DNA of 64,000 nt from Microthrixaceae bacterium (GCA_947446975.1 CANFHM010000003.1:1-64000); one strand, 5' to 3'; shown: positions 30,334 through 40,835, counted from the first letter of the stretch. Made by a program: numbers and translations. Notes: a model not told the origin generated them from the letters alone.

Positions 30334-31433
30334 TGCGCGACGAACTGCTGTCCCCGGAACCCACACCCGACGACATCGCCTCCGGGCTCGAACCGGCCCT
30401 CGGCCAGCGTGCCACCGGCGGCGGCGATCTCATCGGTGAGGAGGGCGGGCTCCGTCCGCGCCATCTCGAGGAGTTCGTCGGGCAGCGCGAGCTCAAGGAG
30501 CATCTCGGCATCATCCTCGAGGCCGCGCGCCGACGCGAGCAGGCGGTCGACCACCTGCTGTTCGCCGGCCCTCCCGGCCTCGGCAAGACCACCCTCGCCG
30601 GCATCGTCGCCGCCGAGCTCGATGTGGCGCTCCATGTCACCTCCGGTCCGGCACTCGAACGCGCCGGCGATCTCGCCGCCCTGCTCACCCGTCTCGGTGA
30701 GGGCGACGTCCTGTTCATCGACGAGATCCACCGGCTGAACCGCAACATCGAAGAGGTCCTGTATCCCGCCATGGAGGACTTCCAGCTCGACATCGTGCTC
30801 GGCAAGGGTCCGGCGGCCAGATCCATCCGGCTCGATCTCCCGCGGTTCACCCTGGTGGGTGCCACCACCCGCACCGGACTCATCACCGGACCGCTGCGCG
30901 ACCGTTTCGGTCTCGTCGCCCGCCTCGACTACTACCAGCCCGATGAGCTCGAGGCCATCGTGTCGCGCGCCGCCGGCATCCTCGGCATCGCAGTGGATCA
31001 GCAGGGCGCCGCCGAGATCGCCCGACGGGCCCGCGGCACCCCCCGCATCGCCAACCGTCTCCTGCGCCGGGTGCGCGATTACGCTGAGGTCCGCAGCGAC
31101 GGCGCCATCGATGCCGCCACCGCCAACGACGGCCTCGCCCTGTTCGGCGTCGACGCCCTCGGCCTCGACAAGGTCGATCGCGCGGTGCTGGGCAACCTCT
31201 GCCAGAAGTTCGGCGGAGGGCCCGTGGGTCTCGGCACCCTCGCCATCAGCGTGGGCGAGGCCGAGGAGACCGTCGAGGACGTCTACGAACCCTTCCTCAT
31301 CCAGCTCGGGCTCATCATGCGCACCCCGCGCGGGCGGGTGGCCACCCCGGCGGCCTGGGCGCATCTGGGTCTGCTGGCCCCGGCCGGTGCACCGCTCGCC
31401 GCCGATCCCGGTCCCTCCCTCTTCGACCGCTGA
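30333..31433 (+). CDS. ruvB: Holliday junction helicase RuvB
   Basis: [60 protein letters not shown]. Confidence 0.97.
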   Translation: MRDELLSPEPTPDDIASGLEPALGQRATGGGDLIGEEGGLRPRHLEEFVGQRELKEHLGIILEAARRREQAVDHLLFAGPPGLGKTTLAGIVAAELDVALHVTSGPALERAGDLAALLTRLGEGDVLFIDEIHRLNRNIEEVLYPAMEDFQLDIVLGKGPAARSIRLDLPRFTLVGATTRTGLITGPLRDRFGLVARLDYYQPDELEAIVSRAAGILGIAVDQQGAAEIARRARGTPRIANRLLRRVRDYAEVRSDGAIDAATANDGLALFGVDALGLDKVDRAVLGNLCQKFGGGPVGLGTLAISVGEAEETVEDVYEPFLIQLGLIMRTPRGRVATPAAWAHLGLLAPAGAPLAADPGPSLFDR

Positions 31434-31464
31434 CCACCGGGCGGCGCCCTAGCCTGTCGGCGCC

Positions 31465-32514
31465 ATGGACTCCGCCGCGTTCGACTACGACCTCCCGCCC
31501 GGGGCCATCGCCCAGCATCCGCTCGAGGTCCGCGATTCGGCCCGGCTGCTCGTCGATCGGGGACCGTTCGCAGCCACCGAACACCGGATCGTCCGGGATC
31601 TCGCCGGGCTCCTCGAGCCGGGCGATCTCATCGTGGTGAACACCACACGGGTGCTGCCGGCCAGGCTGCCGCTGCGGCGGGCCACGGGCGGTTCTGCCGA
31701 GGTGCTGCTGCTCGAGCCGGTGGGCCGTGGTGCATCGGGCTCGACCTGGGAGGCACTCGTGCGGCCCAGTCGCAAGCTCGCTCCCGGTTCGGTGCTCGTC
31801 ACCCCCGATGGTGGTGACGAGCTCTCGGTGGTGGTGGGGGAGGATCTCGGTGAGGGTCGGCGTCACATCGAGCTGTGCACCGATGGCGATGAGCTCGACG
31901 TGCTGGCCCGCCATGGGGTGATGCCGCTGCCGCCCTACATCACCGAACGGCTCGAGGATCCCTCCCGGTACCAGACCGTGTTCGCCCAGCGACCCGCCTC
32001 GGCGGCCGCCCCCACCGCTGGGCTGCACCTCACCGACGATGTCTTCGCGTCGCTCGCCGCCCGCGGTGTCGAACGGGCCGATGTCGAGCTCGTGGTCGGA
32101 CTCGGCACCTTCCGGCCGATCGCCACCGAGCGGGTCGAGGACCATGTGATGCATTCCGAGACCTACAACGTGCCCGCAGCGACGATGGAGGCCTGTCTGC
32201 GGACGAAGGAGGCCGGCGGTCGTGTCGTCGCCATCGGGACCACCGCTGTGCGGGCCCTCGAGAGCGCGGCGACCACCGGATCACTCGCAGGTCGGACCGA
32301 CCTGTTCATCAGCGGCGATCATCAGTTCCGGATCGTGGATCGGCTGCTGACCAACTTCCATCTGCCCCGCTCCTCGCTGCTCGTGATGATCGACTCGTTC
32401 GTCGGACCGCGGTGGCGCGAGCTCTATGCGGAGGCGCTGGGCGAGCAGTACCGATTCCTCTCCTTCGGCGATGCCATGCTGCTCACCCGCCACGACCTCT
32501 GGACCGACCGATGA
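31465..32514 (+). CDS. queA: tRNA preQ1(34) S-adenosylmethionine ribosyltransferase-isomerase
   Basis: FDYDLPPGAIAQHPLEVRDSARLLV, GLHLT, TNFHLPRSSLLVMIDSFVG. Confidence 0.96.
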   Translation: MDSAAFDYDLPPGAIAQHPLEVRDSARLLVDRGPFAATEHRIVRDLAGLLEPGDLIVVNTTRVLPARLPLRRATGGSAEVLLLEPVGRGASGSTWEALVRPSRKLAPGSVLVTPDGGDELSVVVGEDLGEGRRHIELCTDGDELDVLARHGVMPLPPYITERLEDPSRYQTVFAQRPASAAAPTAGLHLTDDVFASLAARGVERADVELVVGLGTFRPIATERVEDHVMHSETYNVPAATMEACLRTKEAGGRVVAIGTTAVRALESAATTGSLAGRTDLFISGDHQFRIVDRLLTNFHLPRSSLLVMIDSFVGPRWRELYAEALGEQYRFLSFGDAMLLTRHDLWTDR

Positions 32515-33632
32515 CCGACGCCCATGTGATCTCCTTCGAATGTGACGCCACCGACGGCGCCGCCCGCACCGGTCGGGTGCGCACCGCCCGCGGTTCGTTC
32601 GCCACCCCGTGCTTCATGCCTGTGGGCACCCGGGCGTCGGTGCGCACGCTCACCTCCGCCGATCTCGAGGACCTCGGTGCCGAGATCATCCTCGGCAACA
32701 CCTACCACCTCATGCTGCGCCCCGGTGCTGATCTCATCGCCGAGTTCGGCGGCATCGGCGGGTTCGCCGACTGGCACGGGCATGTGCTCACCGATTCCGG
32801 CGGGTTCCAGATCTTCTCGCTCGAGCCGAAGGTCACCGATGAGGGCGCCCGCTTCCGCTCCACCTACGACGGCTCCTATCACCACCTCAGTCCCGAGGGC
32901 AGCGTGGAGGTGCAGCAGAAGCTCGGCAGTGACATCCAGATGGTGCTCGACGTGTGCCCGCCGCTGCCATCACCGCTCTCGGTGGTGCGCGCCGCGGTCG
33001 ACCGCTCGGCGCAGTGGGCGGCCCGGGCCAAGCTCGCCGATGCCCCGGCCCGCTCGATGGGTTCCACCCAGGCGCAGTTCGGCATCGTGCAGGGAGGCAT
33101 CGACACCGCCCTGCGGGCCGAGAGCGCCCACCGCACGGTCGAGATCGATTTCGACGGCTACGGCATCGGCGGCCTGTCGGTGGGGGAGAGCCGTGAGGAG
33201 ATGCTCCCGGCCCTCGCCGCCACCACCGAGGTGCTCCCGACCGACCAGCCCCGCTATCTGATGGGGGTCGGCGATCCGGTGAGCATCGTGGAGGCCGTGG
33301 CACTCGGGGTCGACATGTTCGACTGCGTGCTCCCGACCCGCCTGGCCCGCCACGGCACGATCCTCACCTCGCAGGGTCGCATGAACCTGCGCAACGCCCG
33401 CTTCGCAGCCGATCACGAACCGCTCGAACCGGGCTGCGGCTGCTCCACCTGTGCCCGCTGGTCACGGGCGTATCTCCGCCACCTCCTCAGCGTCTCGGAA
33501 CCCACTGCCGCCCGGCTCACCACGATCCACAACGTGCACTGGCTGCTGCGTCTGATGGAGCAGGCCCGTGCCGCCATCGGCGCCGGCACCTACGACCAGT
33601 TCCGGCGATCGGTCGGGGCCGTCTGGAGCTGA
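32511..33632 (+). CDS. tgt: tRNA-guanine transglycosylase
   Basis: FMPVGTRASVRTL, ILGNTYHLMLRPG, LTDSGGFQIFSL, GIVQGG, Zn ligands CGCSTCARWSRAYLRHL. Confidence 0.97.
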   Translation: MTDAHVISFECDATDGAARTGRVRTARGSFATPCFMPVGTRASVRTLTSADLEDLGAEIILGNTYHLMLRPGADLIAEFGGIGGFADWHGHVLTDSGGFQIFSLEPKVTDEGARFRSTYDGSYHHLSPEGSVEVQQKLGSDIQMVLDVCPPLPSPLSVVRAAVDRSAQWAARAKLADAPARSMGSTQAQFGIVQGGIDTALRAESAHRTVEIDFDGYGIGGLSVGESREEMLPALAATTEVLPTDQPRYLMGVGDPVSIVEAVALGVDMFDCVLPTRLARHGTILTSQGRMNLRNARFAADHEPLEPGCGCSTCARWSRAYLRHLLSVSEPTAARLTTIHNVHWLLRLMEQARAAIGAGTYDQFRRSVGAVWS

Positions 33633-33720
33633 TCCGGCATGCCGGAACGGACAGTGTCGGTGCGCACTACTGTTTGCCCGTTCGTGTCCCGTCCCTGTCG
33701 AGAATCTGAATCGCCGGCCC

Positions 33721-34050
33721 ATGTCCTTCGTCTTCATCATCATCCTGTTCGCCGTCGCATGGGCTGTGCTCATCCTCCCCAAGCAGCGTGAACTCAAGCG
33801 CCACAACGCGCTGATCGCTGCCCTGCAGGTCGGCGATGAGGTCATGAGCGGATCCGGCCTCTACGGCACCCTCGTCCAGATCGCCGACGACCGGGTCGTC
33901 ATGCAGATCGCCCCCGGCGTCGAGATCACCCTCGCCCGCCGGGCCATCGCGGCCAAGGTCGCATCCACCACCGTCGACGCCGACCCCGGTTCCGACACTG
34001 CTCCTCTCGGCGCCATCGGCGACGACTCATCGGAAGGAACCGAACCGTGA
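33721..34050 (+). CDS. yajC: preprotein translocase subunit YajC
   Basis: Single TM then LPKQRELKRHNALIAALQVGDEVMSGSGLYGTLVQIADDRVVMQIAPGVEI; upstream of secDF. Confidence 0.92.
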   Translation: MSFVFIIILFAVAWAVLILPKQRELKRHNALIAALQVGDEVMSGSGLYGTLVQIADDRVVMQIAPGVEITLARRAIAAKVASTTVDADPGSDTAPLGAIGDDSSEGTEP

Positions 34051-35828
34051 GACGGCTTCGTGCGTTCACCTCGCTCATCGTCATCGTGGTCATCGCCGCG
34101 TCGGCGCTGATCTACACGTTCGTCAGCGACAACAAGCCGCTGCTCGGCCTCGACCTCCAGGGCGGTGTCTCGGTGGTCCTGAAGCCCAAGGGCACCCCGG
34201 AGAGCAGCGCCATCGATCAGGCCATCACCATCATCCGGCAGCGCATCGACGCCCTCGGCGTGGCCGAGCCCGAGATCACCCGCCAGGGCGACAACATCCT
34301 CATCCAGATCCCCGGCGTCAAGGACAAGGACCGCGCCATCGATCTCGTGGGTCAGACCGCCGAACTGCAGTTCCGGCCCGTGCTCGCCGCCCTCCCCGTC
34401 TCCTCACAGGCGGTCCCGAACCCGAGCCCGTCCACGACCGTGCCCACCGATGCCAGTTCCACCACCGAGGCACCGGCCACCAGCTCCACCACCGTGAACG
34501 GTTCCGGACAGGTCGGCATGGGAGCCAGCGCCTCGCTCGGCGAACTGGCCGCCGGCTCTGCCAGCACCCCCACCACACTCACCGATGGCGCCCGCGAGCT
34601 CGCACAGGCCGACACCACCGCCACCACGGTGGCCCCGCTCACCGCTGATGCACCGACCGCTGATGCACCGACCGCCGAGCCCACCACCACCGTCGCCGAT
34701 CCCAACACCACGGGTGATCCGCTCGCCGTCGATCCGGCCACCGGTGGTCTCACCGATGCGGCCTGTGCCACCACGCTCAGCTCGGATCAGCTGAACCCCA
34801 CCGGCGATGCCCTGCTGCCGCAGTGCCGGGACAAGCGACTCGTCGCCACCTACAAGGTGGGCCCCGTGGGTCTCACCGGCAGCGCCCTCGACACCGCACG
34901 CGCCAACCTCGGCCAGAGCGGTCAGTGGGTCGTGGCCCCGGTCTTCAAGGACAACGCCGATGGCATCGGCAAGTTCAACGGAGCGGCCGGCCAGTGCTAC
35001 CAGAAGGCGGCCACCTGCCCCTCCGGACAGCTGGCCATCGTGCTCGACGGACAGGTCCTGTCCGCCCCGAGCATCAACGCCGCCAGCTTCAAGGCCGATC
35101 AGATCGAGATCTCCGGCTCCTTCAACGAGCGCAGTGCGAAGGACCTCGCCACGGCGCTCAAGTACGGCGCCCTGCCGGTGGAGTTCGAGAAGCAGCAGGC
35201 GCAGATCGTGTCGGCCACGCTGGGTCGTGACGCCCTCCACGCCGGTCTCGTCGCCGGTCTCGTCGGGCTCATCCTCGCCGGTCTCTACATGCTCGCCTTC
35301 TACCGGATCCTCGGACTCTTCGCCGTGCTGAAGCTCGCCATCGAAGGTGCGCTGCTGTGGTCGGTGATCTCGTATCTCGGCACGAGCAACGGTCTGGCCC
35401 TCACGCTCGCCGGCATCACCGGCATCATCGTCTCCATCGGTGTCTCGCTCGACTCCAACGTCGTCTACTACGAGCATCTCAAGGAGGACATCCAGCACGG
35501 TCGTTCGCTGCGCAGCGCCACCGATCGCTCGTTCGTCTCGGCCTTCTCCACCATCGTGAAGGCCGACGTCGCCTCGCTCATCGGCGCCGGCATCCTGTGG
35601 TGGCTCACGGTCGGGCCGGTGCGCGGCTTCGCCTTCTACCTCGGGCTCTCCACCCTGCTCGATCTGCTCACCTCCTGGGCCTACATGCGCCCCGTCGTGA
35701 AGTTCGCCACCTCACGGGCCTCGCTCGTGCGTCGTCCGGCACTCCTCGGTCTTCCGGCCGAGCGCACCCAATCCACCCGCGACACCGCTGCAGCCGGTGA
35801 GCCCACCATGTCAGGAGCCAACCGATGA
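34047..35828 (+). CDS. secD: protein translocase subunit SecD
   Basis: KPLLGLDLQGGVSVVLKP...LSAPSINAASF...VSIGVSLDSNVVYYEHLKEDI; long Thr/Ala/Pro-rich insertion. Confidence 0.95.
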   Translation: MRRLRAFTSLIVIVVIAASALIYTFVSDNKPLLGLDLQGGVSVVLKPKGTPESSAIDQAITIIRQRIDALGVAEPEITRQGDNILIQIPGVKDKDRAIDLVGQTAELQFRPVLAALPVSSQAVPNPSPSTTVPTDASSTTEAPATSSTTVNGSGQVGMGASASLGELAAGSASTPTTLTDGARELAQADTTATTVAPLTADAPTADAPTAEPTTTVADPNTTGDPLAVDPATGGLTDAACATTLSSDQLNPTGDALLPQCRDKRLVATYKVGPVGLTGSALDTARANLGQSGQWVVAPVFKDNADGIGKFNGAAGQCYQKAATCPSGQLAIVLDGQVLSAPSINAASFKADQIEISGSFNERSAKDLATALKYGALPVEFEKQQAQIVSATLGRDALHAGLVAGLVGLILAGLYMLAFYRILGLFAVLKLAIEGALLWSVISYLGTSNGLALTLAGITGIIVSIGVSLDSNVVYYEHLKEDIQHGRSLRSATDRSFVSAFSTIVKADVASLIGAGILWWLTVGPVRGFAFYLGLSTLLDLLTSWAYMRPVVKFATSRASLVRRPALLGLPAERTQSTRDTAAAGEPTMSGANR

Positions 35829-36940
35829 GCGCTCTCGGACGCCTCAACCGGGGCGAGACGAACGTCGACTTCATCACCTGGTGGCGGCGCACGATGATCG
35901 CCTCGGCGGTCCTCATCGTCATCTCCATCGGATCGCTGTTCCTGCAGGGGCTCAACCTCGGGATCGACTTCAAGGGCGGTGTGTCCTGGGAGGTCAAGGC
36001 CCCGGGCGTGTCGGTCGATGAGGCCCGCAATGCGCTCGATGCCGTCGGCGAGGGCAGTGCCAAGATCCAGATCGTCGGCACCGACACCCTGCGCGTGCAG
36101 GGCCCGGAGAGCACGCCGGAGCACACCGCTGATGTGCGTCGGGCGCTCGCCGATGTCGCCGGCACCGATGCATCCAACGTGAGCGTCTCCACCGTGGGCG
36201 CCTCATGGGGCGGCGACGTCACCCGGTCCGCCATCCGGGCACTCGTGTTCTTCTTCATCGCCATCCTCGTGTACCTCACGATCCGCCTCGAGCTGCGAAT
36301 GGCCATCGCCGCCATCGTCGCCGTGTTCCACGACGTGATCATCAGCGTCGGCGTCTACTCGGTGTTCCAGTTCGAGGTCACGCCCGGCACGGTCATCGCC
36401 TTCCTCACCATCCTGGGCTTCTCGATCTACGACACCATCGTGGTGGACGACAAGATCAAGGAGAACGAGCGACTCGTGGGCACCAACACCCGCATGTCGT
36501 ACGCCCAGATGACCTCGTTGTCGATGAACCAGGTGCTGCTTCGATCCATCAACACCTCGGTGGTGTCGCTGCTGCCGGTGATCTCGCTGCTCGTCGTCGG
36601 TGCCGGCATCATGGGCGCCGTCACGCTCGAGGAGTTCTCGATCGCCCTGCTCGTCGGTCTCATGGTCGGCGCCTACTCGTCGATCTACATCGCCGCACCG
36701 GTGCTGGTGATCCTCAAGGACCGTGAGCCCAAGAACAGGGCCATCAACGAACGACTCGCCGCCCAGGGTGTCGACGTCAACGCCGCCGTCGATCGCAGTG
36801 CCGTGGCCGCCGCCACGACCGCCGGTTCCCGGCGAGCAGTCGCCCCGGCCGGCGATGCATCGACCGGTACCACCGGGGGCACCACACCATCGAGCGGTGT
36901 CATCCCGCCGCGGCCGCGCAAGAAGGGCCGCCGTCGCTGA
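35825..36940 (+). CDS. secF: protein translocase subunit SecF
   Basis: LNLGIDFKGGVSWEVKAPG...GFSIYDTIVVDDKIKENERLVGTN. Confidence 0.95.
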   Translation: MSALGRLNRGETNVDFITWWRRTMIASAVLIVISIGSLFLQGLNLGIDFKGGVSWEVKAPGVSVDEARNALDAVGEGSAKIQIVGTDTLRVQGPESTPEHTADVRRALADVAGTDASNVSVSTVGASWGGDVTRSAIRALVFFFIAILVYLTIRLELRMAIAAIVAVFHDVIISVGVYSVFQFEVTPGTVIAFLTILGFSIYDTIVVDDKIKENERLVGTNTRMSYAQMTSLSMNQVLLRSINTSVVSLLPVISLLVVGAGIMGAVTLEEFSIALLVGLMVGAYSSIYIAAPVLVILKDREPKNRAINERLAAQGVDVNAAVDRSAVAAATTAGSRRAVAPAGDASTGTTGGTTPSSGVIPPRPRKKGRRR

Positions 36941-36984
36941 ACCCCGGTCACCGGGCGTCCGATGCGACCCTGTACGGTGATCCC

Positions 36985-37065
36985 ATGTCCTCATGCGTCT
37001 GCGCTGATCCGCTCCGTCCCCGAGGCGAGCGGCGCGCCGGCGCCGGCCGGTCGGCGGTGAACTGA
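36985..37065 (+). CDS. candidate leaderless 26-aa upstream ORF before rel
   Basis: ATG 6 nt after TACGGT (36973-36978); MSSCVCADPLRPRGERRAGAGRSAVN, stops 4 nt before the rel ATG. Confidence 0.5.
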   Translation: MSSCVCADPLRPRGERRAGAGRSAVN

Positions 37066-37069
37066 GCCG

Positions 37070-39328
37070 ATGGCGACGGTCGATCGGGTCCTGCCCTGGC
37101 GGCGTCACACCGCGCCTCCCACCGTCGAGGTGGCCCCGATCGTCGCTGCGTTCCGGGAGCACCACCCGCGTGACGACGCCGGCCGCATCGTGCGGGCCTA
37201 TGAGGTCTCCGCGGCGGCCCATCAGGGTCAGAGCCGCAAGTCCGGCGAGCCCTACATCACCCATCCGGTGGCGGTGGCGAAGATCTGCGCCGAGTTCGGC
37301 ATGGACGATGTCACCATCGCTGCAGCCCTGCTGCACGATGCAGTGGAGGACACCGGCACCACCCTCGAGGAGGTCGAGCGCGAGTTCGGCGCTGATGTCG
37401 CCGCCATCGTCGACGGTGTCACGAAGCTCGATCGCATCAAGTTCGACTCCAAGGAGGCCCAGCAGGCCGCCACGGTCCGCAAGATGCTCGTGGCCATGGC
37501 CAAGGACCTCCGGGTCCTGATCATCAAGCTGGCCGATCGTCTCCACAACATGCGCACCATCGCCGCCATGCCTGCATGGAAGCAGGAGCGCACGGCGCAG
37601 GAGACGCTCGACATCTACGCCCCGCTGGCCCACCGGCTCGGCATGCAGGATCTCAAGCAGCAGCTCGAGGATCTCTCGTTCGCCTCGCTGCATCCCAAGC
37701 GCTACGCCGAGATCGATCACATGGTCGCCACCCGTTCCCCGGAGCGTGAGGTGCTGCTCGACGAGGTGCTGCAGCACGTTCGTGAGCGTCTCGACGAGCT
37801 CCACATCATCGCCGATGTCACCGGGAGGCCGAAGCACCTCTGGAGCATCTACGAGAAGATGGTCGTGAAGGGTCGCGACTTCGACGACATCTTCGATCTC
37901 ATCGGCATCAGGGTCATCGTCGAGACCGTGAAGGACTGCTACGCCGCACTCGGATCCATCCACGCCACGTGGAAACCGGTGCAGGGTCGGTTCAAGGACT
38001 ACGTGGCGATGCCGAAGTTCAACCTCTACCAGTCGCTCCACACCACCGTGATCGGTCCGCGGGCCAAGCCCCTCGAGGTGCAGATCCGTACCCTCGAGAT
38101 GCATCAGCGGGCCGAGTTCGGTGTCGCCGCCCACTGGAACTACAAGGACAATCACGAGAGCAGTGCCGATCTCGCCTGGCTCAACCGGATCGTCGACTGG
38201 CAGCAGGAGACCTCCGACCCCGACCAGTTCATGGCGAACCTCAAGATCGATCTCGAACAGGACGAGGTCTTCGTGTTCACGCCGAAGGGTCGGGTGATCA
38301 CCCTCCCGAAGGGCGCCACCACCATCGACTTCGCCTATGCGATCCACACCGAGATCGGCCACACCTGCATCGGCGCCCGGGTGAACGGTCGGCTGGTGTC
38401 GCTCGACACGGAACTCCAGTCGGGCGACTCCGTCGAGATCTTCACCTCCAAGGTCGGCGGATCCGGGCCCTCGCAGGACTGGCTGGGTTTCGTCCGCACC
38501 CAGCGGGCGTCCAACCGCATCCGGGCCTGGCATTCACGGGAGCGCCGCGAGGACGCCATCGAGAACGGCAGTGATGATCTCATCAAGGCCCTCCGACGCG
38601 AGGGCCTGCCCGTCCAGAAGATCCAGCAGTCCAAGGTGCTCGCCGAGATCGCCACCGAGATGAAGTACGCCGATCTCGCCGCGCTCCATGCGGCCATCGG
38701 CACCGGTCAGGCATCGGCGCAGTCGGTCGCCGAACGGGTGCGCCGCCACTTCGAGGATGCCGGTGCCACCGATGAGGATCAGCTCCCCACCACGGTGCGG
38801 GCGCCCCGGCGCTCCCGTCAGGCATCGGGGAGCAAGTCCGGTGTGCATGTCGAGGGCCTCGACGATGTGATGGTGCGGCTCTCCCGCTGCTGCACGCCGG
38901 TGCCCGGCGACGAGATCATGGGGTTCGTCACCCGGGGACGCGGCGTCTCGGTGCACCGATCGGACTGCTCCAACGCCGTGTCGCTCGCCGATGGTCAGGG
39001 CGATCGCCTGATCGATGTGGAGTGGGACACCGACATCGCCGCAGTGTTCATCGCCTCCATCGAGGTGAAGGCCCTCGATCGTTCACGCCTCCTGCGCGAT
39101 GTCTCGGCCGCACTCGCCGATCACCACGTCAACATCGTGGCCTGCAACACGATCACCGGTTCCGATCGGATCTCCAAGATGCGCTTCGACTTCGAACTCG
39201 GCGAGGTGTCGCACCTCGATCGTCTGCTCGGCGCCATCAAGCAGATCGACGGCATCTACGACGCCTATCGGGTGCTGCCGGGCAAGAACGAGGTCGAGCG
39301 CAGCGAGGAACTCGCCGATAGCCTCTGA
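37070..39328 (+). CDS. rel: bifunctional (p)ppGpp synthetase/hydrolase
   Basis: HD domain LLHDAVEDT...KLADRLHNMRT, synthetase RFKDYVAMPKFNLYQSLHTTVIGP, TGS and ACT domains. Confidence 0.97.
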   Translation: MATVDRVLPWRRHTAPPTVEVAPIVAAFREHHPRDDAGRIVRAYEVSAAAHQGQSRKSGEPYITHPVAVAKICAEFGMDDVTIAAALLHDAVEDTGTTLEEVEREFGADVAAIVDGVTKLDRIKFDSKEAQQAATVRKMLVAMAKDLRVLIIKLADRLHNMRTIAAMPAWKQERTAQETLDIYAPLAHRLGMQDLKQQLEDLSFASLHPKRYAEIDHMVATRSPEREVLLDEVLQHVRERLDELHIIADVTGRPKHLWSIYEKMVVKGRDFDDIFDLIGIRVIVETVKDCYAALGSIHATWKPVQGRFKDYVAMPKFNLYQSLHTTVIGPRAKPLEVQIRTLEMHQRAEFGVAAHWNYKDNHESSADLAWLNRIVDWQQETSDPDQFMANLKIDLEQDEVFVFTPKGRVITLPKGATTIDFAYAIHTEIGHTCIGARVNGRLVSLDTELQSGDSVEIFTSKVGGSGPSQDWLGFVRTQRASNRIRAWHSRERREDAIENGSDDLIKALRREGLPVQKIQQSKVLAEIATEMKYADLAALHAAIGTGQASAQSVAERVRRHFEDAGATDEDQLPTTVRAPRRSRQASGSKSGVHVEGLDDVMVRLSRCCTPVPGDEIMGFVTRGRGVSVHRSDCSNAVSLADGQGDRLIDVEWDTDIAAVFIASIEVKALDRSRLLRDVSAALADHHVNIVACNTITGSDRISKMRFDFELGEVSHLDRLLGAIKQIDGIYDAYRVLPGKNEVERSEELADSL

Positions 39329-39330
39329 CG

Positions 39331-40017
39331 ATGCCGTCGACCCTGCTCCGCACCCGCCGTCCGTCCGTCGCCATGTTCGCCGCAGCCACGGTGCTCGCCG
39401 CTGCGCTCATCCCCGGTCTCGCATCGGGAGCCGGCGCCGGCGCCGCATCGACGAGTCGCACCTTCGCGCTCTCGGGAACCATGGAGGTGGGCGGTCCTCC
39501 GTCGCTGACTCTCCCGGCGGGTTCCACCTTCACCGCCACCATCGACCCCACCACCGGGGTGTTCGAGGACGGGCAGCTCTCGATCCCGACCTTCGATCGG
39601 GGCGCGGTGTCCGGTCCGCAGGCGAACATCACGCTCACCCAGGTCGGCTCAGCCGTGGGCGTCCTCGACCCCACCAGCGGGGTCAGCTCCATGGTCGTGG
39701 CGCTGGATGTCACGCTCGATGTCCCGCTGCTGTCGGCCACCTGTGAGCTGGGGCCCATCGCCACCTCCAGTTCCTCGGCGAACCCCGGTGGCGTGCCGTT
39801 CTCGGGCTCGCCGCTGCACGGCACCGTCACCGCCTCCGTCTCCACGGTTCCGGCCGTCATCGGTGTCGTCGGCTCTTCCACCTGTGACCCCACGCAGGCA
39901 GCTGCGATCAACTCCACGCTGGGTCTCCCCACGTCGGCGACCTCGCTGAGCTTCACGGTGGTGGAGTCCACGCCGGCGCCGGCCCCCGAGCCGGTCGTGC
40001 CCAGTTACACCGGCTGA
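39331..40017 (+). CDS. exported hypothetical protein, C-terminus PSYTG
   Basis: Signal-like MFAAATVLAAALIPGLASGAGAGAAST; starts 3 nt after the rel stop; ends APEPVVPSYTG. Confidence 0.75.
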   Translation: MPSTLLRTRRPSVAMFAAATVLAAALIPGLASGAGAGAASTSRTFALSGTMEVGGPPSLTLPAGSTFTATIDPTTGVFEDGQLSIPTFDRGAVSGPQANITLTQVGSAVGVLDPTSGVSSMVVALDVTLDVPLLSATCELGPIATSSSSANPGGVPFSGSPLHGTVTASVSTVPAVIGVVGSSTCDPTQAAAINSTLGLPTSATSLSFTVVESTPAPAPEPVVPSYTG

Positions 40018-40043
40018 GGTGCAGCGCCGGTAGCGTCTCGGGC

Positions 40044-40718
40044 ATGAGCCGATCCGCGACCACGCGTCACCGATCGGTCGGAGCCACCCTCGGAGCACTC
40101 CTCGGCGTGTTCCTGCTGCTGGCCTCCGGTTGTGCCTCTGCACGGGCCAGTGGAGCCGCTCCGACGACCACCTCCACCGAGCCGCCGACCACATCCACCA
40201 CGATCCCGGCGATCGATCGTCCGCTGCCGCCAGGTGACAATTCGGTCTACATCCTGGGCGATTCGGTGATCCTCGGCACCCAGTACGTGATCGATGCGAC
40301 CCTCGCCGGCTGGCGTGTCACGCTCGACGCCAAGGTGAGCCGGCGCATGGACCAGGGTCTCGACATCGTGCGCTCCAAGGGCGGTGTGCTCGGTCGGGTC
40401 GTGGTGGTGCACCTGTGCACCAACTGGTTCGGTGGCGACTACGGGGCCGCCGCCGATGAACTCATCGCCATGCTCCACGGCGTCGACCGCATCGTGTGGG
40501 CCACATGTGTGCCGTGGGTCGGTGAGATCAATGCCGCGAACGACGCCATCAATGCGCTCCCCGGCCGATACCCGAACCTCGCGGTGGTCGACTGGGCGGC
40601 CATCGCCGGCACCCCGGGCTACACCGGAGGCGATGGTCTGCATCTCCAGGGGATCGGACAGAGCGCCCTCGCCGATCTCGTGGCCCATGCCATCGGGCCC
40701 GCACCGGCACCGGCCTGA
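40044..40718 (+). CDS. lipoprotein, SGNH/GDSL-like
   Basis: Lipobox LLLASGCAS, YILGDSVILGTQYV, GDGLHLQGIGQSALADLV. Confidence 0.75.
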   Translation: MSRSATTRHRSVGATLGALLGVFLLLASGCASARASGAAPTTTSTEPPTTSTTIPAIDRPLPPGDNSVYILGDSVILGTQYVIDATLAGWRVTLDAKVSRRMDQGLDIVRSKGGVLGRVVVVHLCTNWFGGDYGAAADELIAMLHGVDRIVWATCVPWVGEINAANDAINALPGRYPNLAVVDWAAIAGTPGYTGGDGLHLQGIGQSALADLVAHAIGPAPAPA

Positions 40719-40835
40719 GCCCGCCGGGCTCGATCCGGCGGATGTTTCGGGCGCGCCGGTGGCTGATCGGTCCGTCACCGACGCATCCGCAACGGGTTCG
40801 TGACCCTCCGCGGCGCGCCGGTAGGCTCCTGCGTC

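Noticed and set aside
33633-33646. Palindrome TCCGGCATGCCGGA after tgt
   Set aside because: Short GC-rich palindrome directly after the stop codon; at most a weak hairpin, not supported as a distinct element
36203-38533. 776-aa reverse-strand ORF over secF/rel
   Set aside because: Antisense to conserved secF and rel; no domain signature
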